A stretch of 64,000 bases of DNA from Azospirillum endophyticum. GTDB lineage: Bacteria; Pseudomonadota; Alphaproteobacteria; Azospirillales; Azospirillaceae. Made by a program: the position numbers and the translations under genes. How positions within the stretch are numbered: the stretch's first letter is position 1; each line of letters begins with the position of its first letter. The DNA lies in assembly GCF_016595245.1 (NCBI RefSeq), contig NZ_JAENHM010000030.1, positions 364,387-428,386 on the forward strand, read 5' to 3'. Of this stretch, positions 61,119 through 64,000 are shown piece after piece. Below the pieces are notes generated by a model. It saw only the letters and a list, made by a program, of their open reading frames with translations, was not told the origin of the DNA and did no database searches.

Positions 61119-62108
61119 TCAATCCACCACGATTTTGGCCTCCGTAAGGCCGGCCTGGATGATCTGGTTCAGCAGGCCGTCGGCCCGGTCCACGCTGTCC
61201 AGCGGTCCGACGCGGACGCGGTGCAGGGTCATTCCGGCCGACCGCGTCTGGCTGACGCTGGCGCGCTGGCCGATGGCGGACAGGCGCGCCCGGGCCTTCG
61301 CCACGTTTTCCTCGCTGCCGAAGGCGCCGATCTGCACATAGATGGCTTCATGGGCCTTCACCGGCAATTGCGCGACGACCGGCGCCGGCACGAAACGCCC
61401 CTCCGCCATGCTGCCGGCGACGGTGGCGGGCGGCGGGACGGGTACGCCGACCACGGCGGGGCGGGGCGAGCCGGTGGAAGCGGCCAGCGCCGTCACCGGT
61501 CCGGACGCGCCGCTCACCTCGATCCGGCCACGCGGGGCGGCCTTCGGCGGCGGGCCGTCGATCTCGGCCAGCAGCGGGGCGGGCGTGCCCTGGCGCGCGG
61601 CGGCGGCGATGGCGCGGCTTTCCTCCCCCAGGATCTGCACGCGGACCTTGGCGGTGCCGGGGCCGTCGAAGCCCAGCAGCTGGGCGCCGCGGCGCGACAT
61701 GTCGATGATGCGGCCATTGGCGTAGGGACCGCGGTCGTTGACGCGCACCACGATCGACCGGCCGTTGTCCAGGTTGGTGACCCGCACCAGGCTCGGCATC
61801 GGCAGCGTCTTGTGTGCGGCGGTCAGCTCGTTCTGGTCGTAGATCTCGCCGTTGGCGGTGTTCTTCTCATGGAAGCCGGGGCCGTACCACGAGGCGATTC
61901 CGGTCTCGTCGTAGCTGAAATCTTCCTTGGGATAATACCAGACACCGTTGATCTGATAGGGTTTCCCCACCTTGTAGATGCCGCTGGTCGGAAGCCCTGG
62001 GCCGGTGCCGGCGGGCTTCTGCGCGCAGGCGGCGAGCGTTGCCACGCCGACCAGCACGACGACCCTGCTCACCTTGCGCCAGCGACGCATCCCGCGAATT
62101 CCTTCCAT
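61119..62108 (-). CDS. rlpA: RlpA-family septal lytic transglycosylase lipoprotein with SPOR domain
   Basis: A 329-residue outer-membrane lipoprotein (lipobox LAAC near residue 28). The RlpA double-psi barrel covers about 65-165 (ETGIASWYGPGFHEKNTANG, EIYDQNELTAAHKTLPMPSL, VRVTNLDNGRSIVVRVNDRG, PYANGRIIDMSRRGAQLLG). A Pro/Ala linker follows, and then a C-terminal SPOR domain (IYVQIGAFGSEENVAKARAR, LHRVRVGPLDSVDRADGLLN) that binds septal glycan. Met7 (62090) is an alternative start. First gene of the minus-strand series through to the MBL gene. Confidence 0.93.
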   Translation of the reverse strand: MEGIRGMRRWRKVSRVVVLVGVATLAACAQKPAGTGPGLPTSGIYKVGKPYQINGVWYYPKEDFSYDETGIASWYGPGFHEKNTANGEIYDQNELTAAHKTLPMPSLVRVTNLDNGRSIVVRVNDRGPYANGRIIDMSRRGAQLLGFDGPGTAKVRVQILGEESRAIAAAARQGTPAPLLAEIDGPPPKAAPRGRIEVSGASGPVTALAASTGSPRPAVVGVPVPPPATVAGSMAEGRFVPAPVVAQLPVKAHEAIYVQIGAFGSEENVAKARARLSAIGQRASVSQTRSAGMTLHRVRVGPLDSVDRADGLLNQIIQAGLTEAKIVVD

Positions 62109-62223
62109 CCCCGCCCCGGCCCGACCGTCGGGGCGGCGGCACTCTAGCGGAGTGGCACCGCTGCGCCAATGGCTCGAACGCGGCGGTGGTTACGATGACA
62201 CAGCCCGGCTCCGGCCGCTTCGC

Positions 62224-63018
62224 TCAAGGGGCCGGGAACAGGCTTTCGGTGCGCCCCATCAGTCGATAGGCGGTCAGCCCGATCCATTCGCGCACCGCGT
62301 CGTCGAGGATCACCAGATTCTGGCCGAACTCGAAGCGCAGCAGCGGTCTGGCGCCGGTTCGGGTGCGGTAGTCGACCGGATAGGGGATCACCTCCCACCC
62401 GATGGAACGGAAGATGCCGACCGACCGCGGCATGTGCATGGCGGAGGTGACGAGGACCCAGCGTTCCCCCGGTGCCGGCTTGACCATCTCCTTGCTGAAA
62501 ACCGCGTTTTCCCAGGTATTGCGCGATTCCGCCTCATAGGTCACGCGATCGGCCGGGATGCCGGCCTGGGCCAGCGCCGCGCGGGCGGTGACGTCCTCCT
62601 TGTACTCCTGGCCGAGCAGCCGGCCCGATCCGCCGGTGAAGACCGCCTTGGCCTCCGGATGGCGGCGGACGAGGTCGGCGAAGCCCAGGATGCGCTCGGC
62701 CGCGTCGTTCAGCGACGGATCGCCGCGGTCGGCGGTGATCGGCGGGTTGAGGGCGCCGCCCAGCATGATGATGCCGTCGATCCGTCCCTCCGGCTCCTCC
62801 CGCGGGAAGCGGTTCTCCAGCGGCAGGGCGACCAACGCGCCCAGACCCGTGTACATGACCAGCAGCAACAGCACCGCCGCCAGCGTGACCAGCCGCCGGC
62901 CGGCGCGCTGCCAGCGCTTCGTCCGCCACAGCACCGACCCCACGGCCACCGCCAGCACCAGCGCATTGCCGGGCGCGAAGACGCCCCACAGCAGCTTCGA
63001 CAGGATGAAGGACAGCAC
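62224..63018 (-). CDS. YdcF/ElyC family membrane protein (DUF218)
   Basis: A 264-residue inner-membrane protein with two N-terminal helices (LSFILSKLLWGVFAPGNALV; LVTLAAVLLLLVMYTGLGAL) and a periplasmic DUF218 domain: DGIIMLGGALN, KAVFTGGSGRLLGQEYKEDV, YEAESRNTWENAVFSKEMVK, WVLVTSAMHMPRSVGIFRSI. ElyC-type members affect envelope and lipid-carrier metabolism. GTG 63018 is chosen because the family begins with LSFILSKLLW-like residues; an ATG at 63084 would abut an inverted repeat. Confidence 0.88.
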   Translation of the reverse strand: MLSFILSKLLWGVFAPGNALVLAVAVGSVLWRTKRWQRAGRRLVTLAAVLLLLVMYTGLGALVALPLENRFPREEPEGRIDGIIMLGGALNPPITADRGDPSLNDAAERILGFADLVRRHPEAKAVFTGGSGRLLGQEYKEDVTARAALAQAGIPADRVTYEAESRNTWENAVFSKEMVKPAPGERWVLVTSAMHMPRSVGIFRSIGWEVIPYPVDYRTRTGARPLLRFEFGQNLVILDDAVREWIGLTAYRLMGRTESLFPAP

Positions 63019-63085
63019 CGGAACGCTCGCGATGGTGGACGGGGAGGCGGAGCATAAGCGGGGCGGTCGGGGAAGGGCAACCATG

Positions 63086-63235
63086 CTCCCTCTCCCGTCC
63101 CGGGAGAGGGAAGGGGCCCAAGCGAAGCTTGGGAAGGGTGAGGGGTGATCCAAGGAACCAGGTGCCTGATACTTGGAATCCCCCTCACCCTCCCCACTTC
63201 GTGGGTCCCCTCCCTCTCCCGGGGCGGGAGAGGGC
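63086..63235. repeat. Composite GC-rich inverted repeats between ydcF and the VOC gene
   Basis: A hairpin of the CCCTCTCCCGTCCCGGGAGA type at 63086-63110 is mirrored by a similar one at 63210-63235, with CCCCTCACCCT/AGGGTGAGGGG arms between them. It is related in style, not in exact sequence, to the repeats at 44233 and 54697, and is probably another dispersed intergenic repeat. Confidence 0.65.
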
Positions 63236-63268
63236 GGTTATCGCCATATGCAATAGCCCCCGGCGCCG

Positions 63269-63661
63269 TCAGCCGTCGACCGGCGTGCACAGCTCCACGA
63301 GCGTGCCGTCGGGGCAGCGGACGAAGGACACCGTCTGTCCCCAGGGCATCGACTTGGGCGGCGCCAGTTCGCCGGCGCCGGCGGCCAGAGCCGTGGCGTG
63401 CGCCGCCTCGACGTCGCCGGTGACCAGGGCGATCTCGGCGCCCAGGGGTTTCTCGCTGGCGCTGGCGAACACATAGCCGGCGGGGTGATGCGACAGGGCC
63501 AGCTCCTGGCTGGCGAAGGACAGGGTGGTGGCGCCGGTCTCCAGTTCGCCATAGTCCCCCGTCTCGGCGAGGAAGCGGCGGTCCAGGCCGAACGCCTTCT
63601 CGAAGAAGGCCAGCGAAGCCGCGACGTCGGGAACATAGAGGATCGTATAGGCGAACTTCAT
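63269..63661 (-). CDS. VOC (glyoxalase/dioxygenase) superfamily protein
   Basis: A 130-residue protein with two beta-alpha-beta-beta-beta repeats: MKFAYTILYVPDVAASLAFF, EKAFGLDRRFLAETGDYGEL, and FASASEKPLGAEIALVTGDV, PWGQTVSFVRCPDGTLVELC. Ligand positions include H near LSHHPAG and E in LVELCTP. Specific activity unknown. ATG 63661 follows GAGAG; four upstream residues are possible. Confidence 0.87.
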   Translation of the reverse strand: MKFAYTILYVPDVAASLAFFEKAFGLDRRFLAETGDYGELETGATTLSFASQELALSHHPAGYVFASASEKPLGAEIALVTGDVEAAHATALAAGAGELAPPKSMPWGQTVSFVRCPDGTLVELCTPVDG

Positions 63662-63748
63662 GGGGGCTCTCATTGGTCGGGGTGACGGGGTGCTTGAAAT
63701 TCGAACCGCTTTGGATCGGCCCTCATCGTGAGCTTCTCTCGGCCGTCA

Positions 63749-63766
63749 TTCCCGCGAAGGCGGGAA
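63749..63766. repeat. Short REP-like palindrome
   Basis: TTCCCGC-GAAG-GCGGGAA, in the setting CGTCA...GATGG. This type of intergenic palindrome is common in proteobacterial genomes. It lies 8 bp from the end of the transposase fragment. Confidence 0.55.
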
Positions 63767-63773
63767 GATGGTC

Positions 63774-64000
63774 TCACGCTTGAAGCGCAACGGAGAGATT
63801 TTTAGAGAATAGATCATCTGGCGTGAAGAAGTCGAGGCACTCACGCGGTATGGAATTGATCCAATCCGCGTGAGCCTCAACCTCTTGCGAAGTTGTCTCG
63901 GCGAGGTTTGTCTTCCTGGGTAGCTTGCGTCTCAGCCGTCCGATCGTGTTCTCGACGCCGCCTTTCTGCCAGGGTGCGTGAGGGTCGCAGAAGTAAGTTT
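63774..64000 (-). CDS. IS30-family transposase, C-terminal part (cut by window edge)
   Basis: The visible 75 codons read TYFCDPHAPWQKGGVENTIG, then RLRRKLPRKTNLAE and INSIPRECLDFFTPDDLF, ending NLSVALQA. The DPHxPWQKGGVEN block with its Glu is the end of the DDE catalytic domain of IS30 transposases. The remainder of the gene is beyond the window, so intactness cannot be judged. It implies an insertion sequence at the right edge. Confidence 0.85.
   Translation of the reverse strand, partial: TYFCDPHAPWQKGGVENTIGRLRRKLPRKTNLAETTSQEVEAHADWINSIPRECLDFFTPDDLFSKNLSVALQA

Overview
The window is a high-GC chromosomal segment from an alphaproteobacterium. FliX, a SciP-type CtrA inhibitor, DUF6468, MotE, a single-cysteine DksA, OpgC and the flagellar gene order all point to the Rhodospirillales, most likely Azospirillum or a close relative. 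The genus is an inference from gene content; no search was run. No rRNA, tRNA or CRISPR array was recognised.

Region 1 (1-9 kb) is housekeeping: a dprA cut by the window edge, a cytosolic two-PAS chemotaxis receptor, a crotonase, a rhomboid protease, mtnP, a 24-residue hydrophobic peptide gene beside a perfect hairpin, an orphan TRAP solute-binding protein, and a divergent maoC/tetR pair with a clear operator. Region 2 (8.7-18.1 kb) is the first half of the flagellar cluster. It holds fliK-flgD followed by sciP, flgI-flgJ-flgN, divergent fliX, then dksA and small genes. Sigma-54-type promoters precede fliK and, less perfectly, flgI.

Region 3 (18,092-37,319) is an integrated element of about 19.2 kb. 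It is bounded by a 15-bp direct repeat, and the right copy is the last three codons and stop of flgH plus three bases. The element therefore entered the 3' end of flgH and left that gene intact. Inside both ends are paired 8-bp arm-type repeats with identical 11-bp spacing. The element carries a tyrosine integrase, a divergent repressor/Cro-like switch with a perfect palindrome, HTH genes, a DnaB-type helicase and a DUF1376 replication protein. The DUF1376 gene contains palindromes spaced exactly 22 bp apart, a candidate origin of the lambda-O type. Further genes encode a tape-measure-like protein fused to a lytic transglycosylase, two unrelated Mrr/PD-(D/E)xK nucleases (one behind its own XRE regulator), an orphan periplasmic binding protein, and a large protein of repeated modules. 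No terminase, portal, capsid or tail-tube genes are seen, so it is a satellite, a decayed prophage or a new integrative element.

Region 4 (37.3-44.2 kb) resumes the flagellar cluster: flgF-flgG-flgA-flgH on the minus strand behind a near-consensus sigma-54 promoter, and divergent fliL-fliM-DUF6468-motE. Region 5 (44.4-64 kb) contains parC, recO, a PAS-PAS-degenerate GGDEF-EAL protein, an opgC-SGNH-SGNH operon, a second orphan TRAP binding protein, and the minus-strand series rlpA-dac-tmk-holB-metG-tatD-MBL. It ends with ydcF, a VOC protein and the end of an IS30-type transposase. Large GC-rich inverted repeats separate several of these units.
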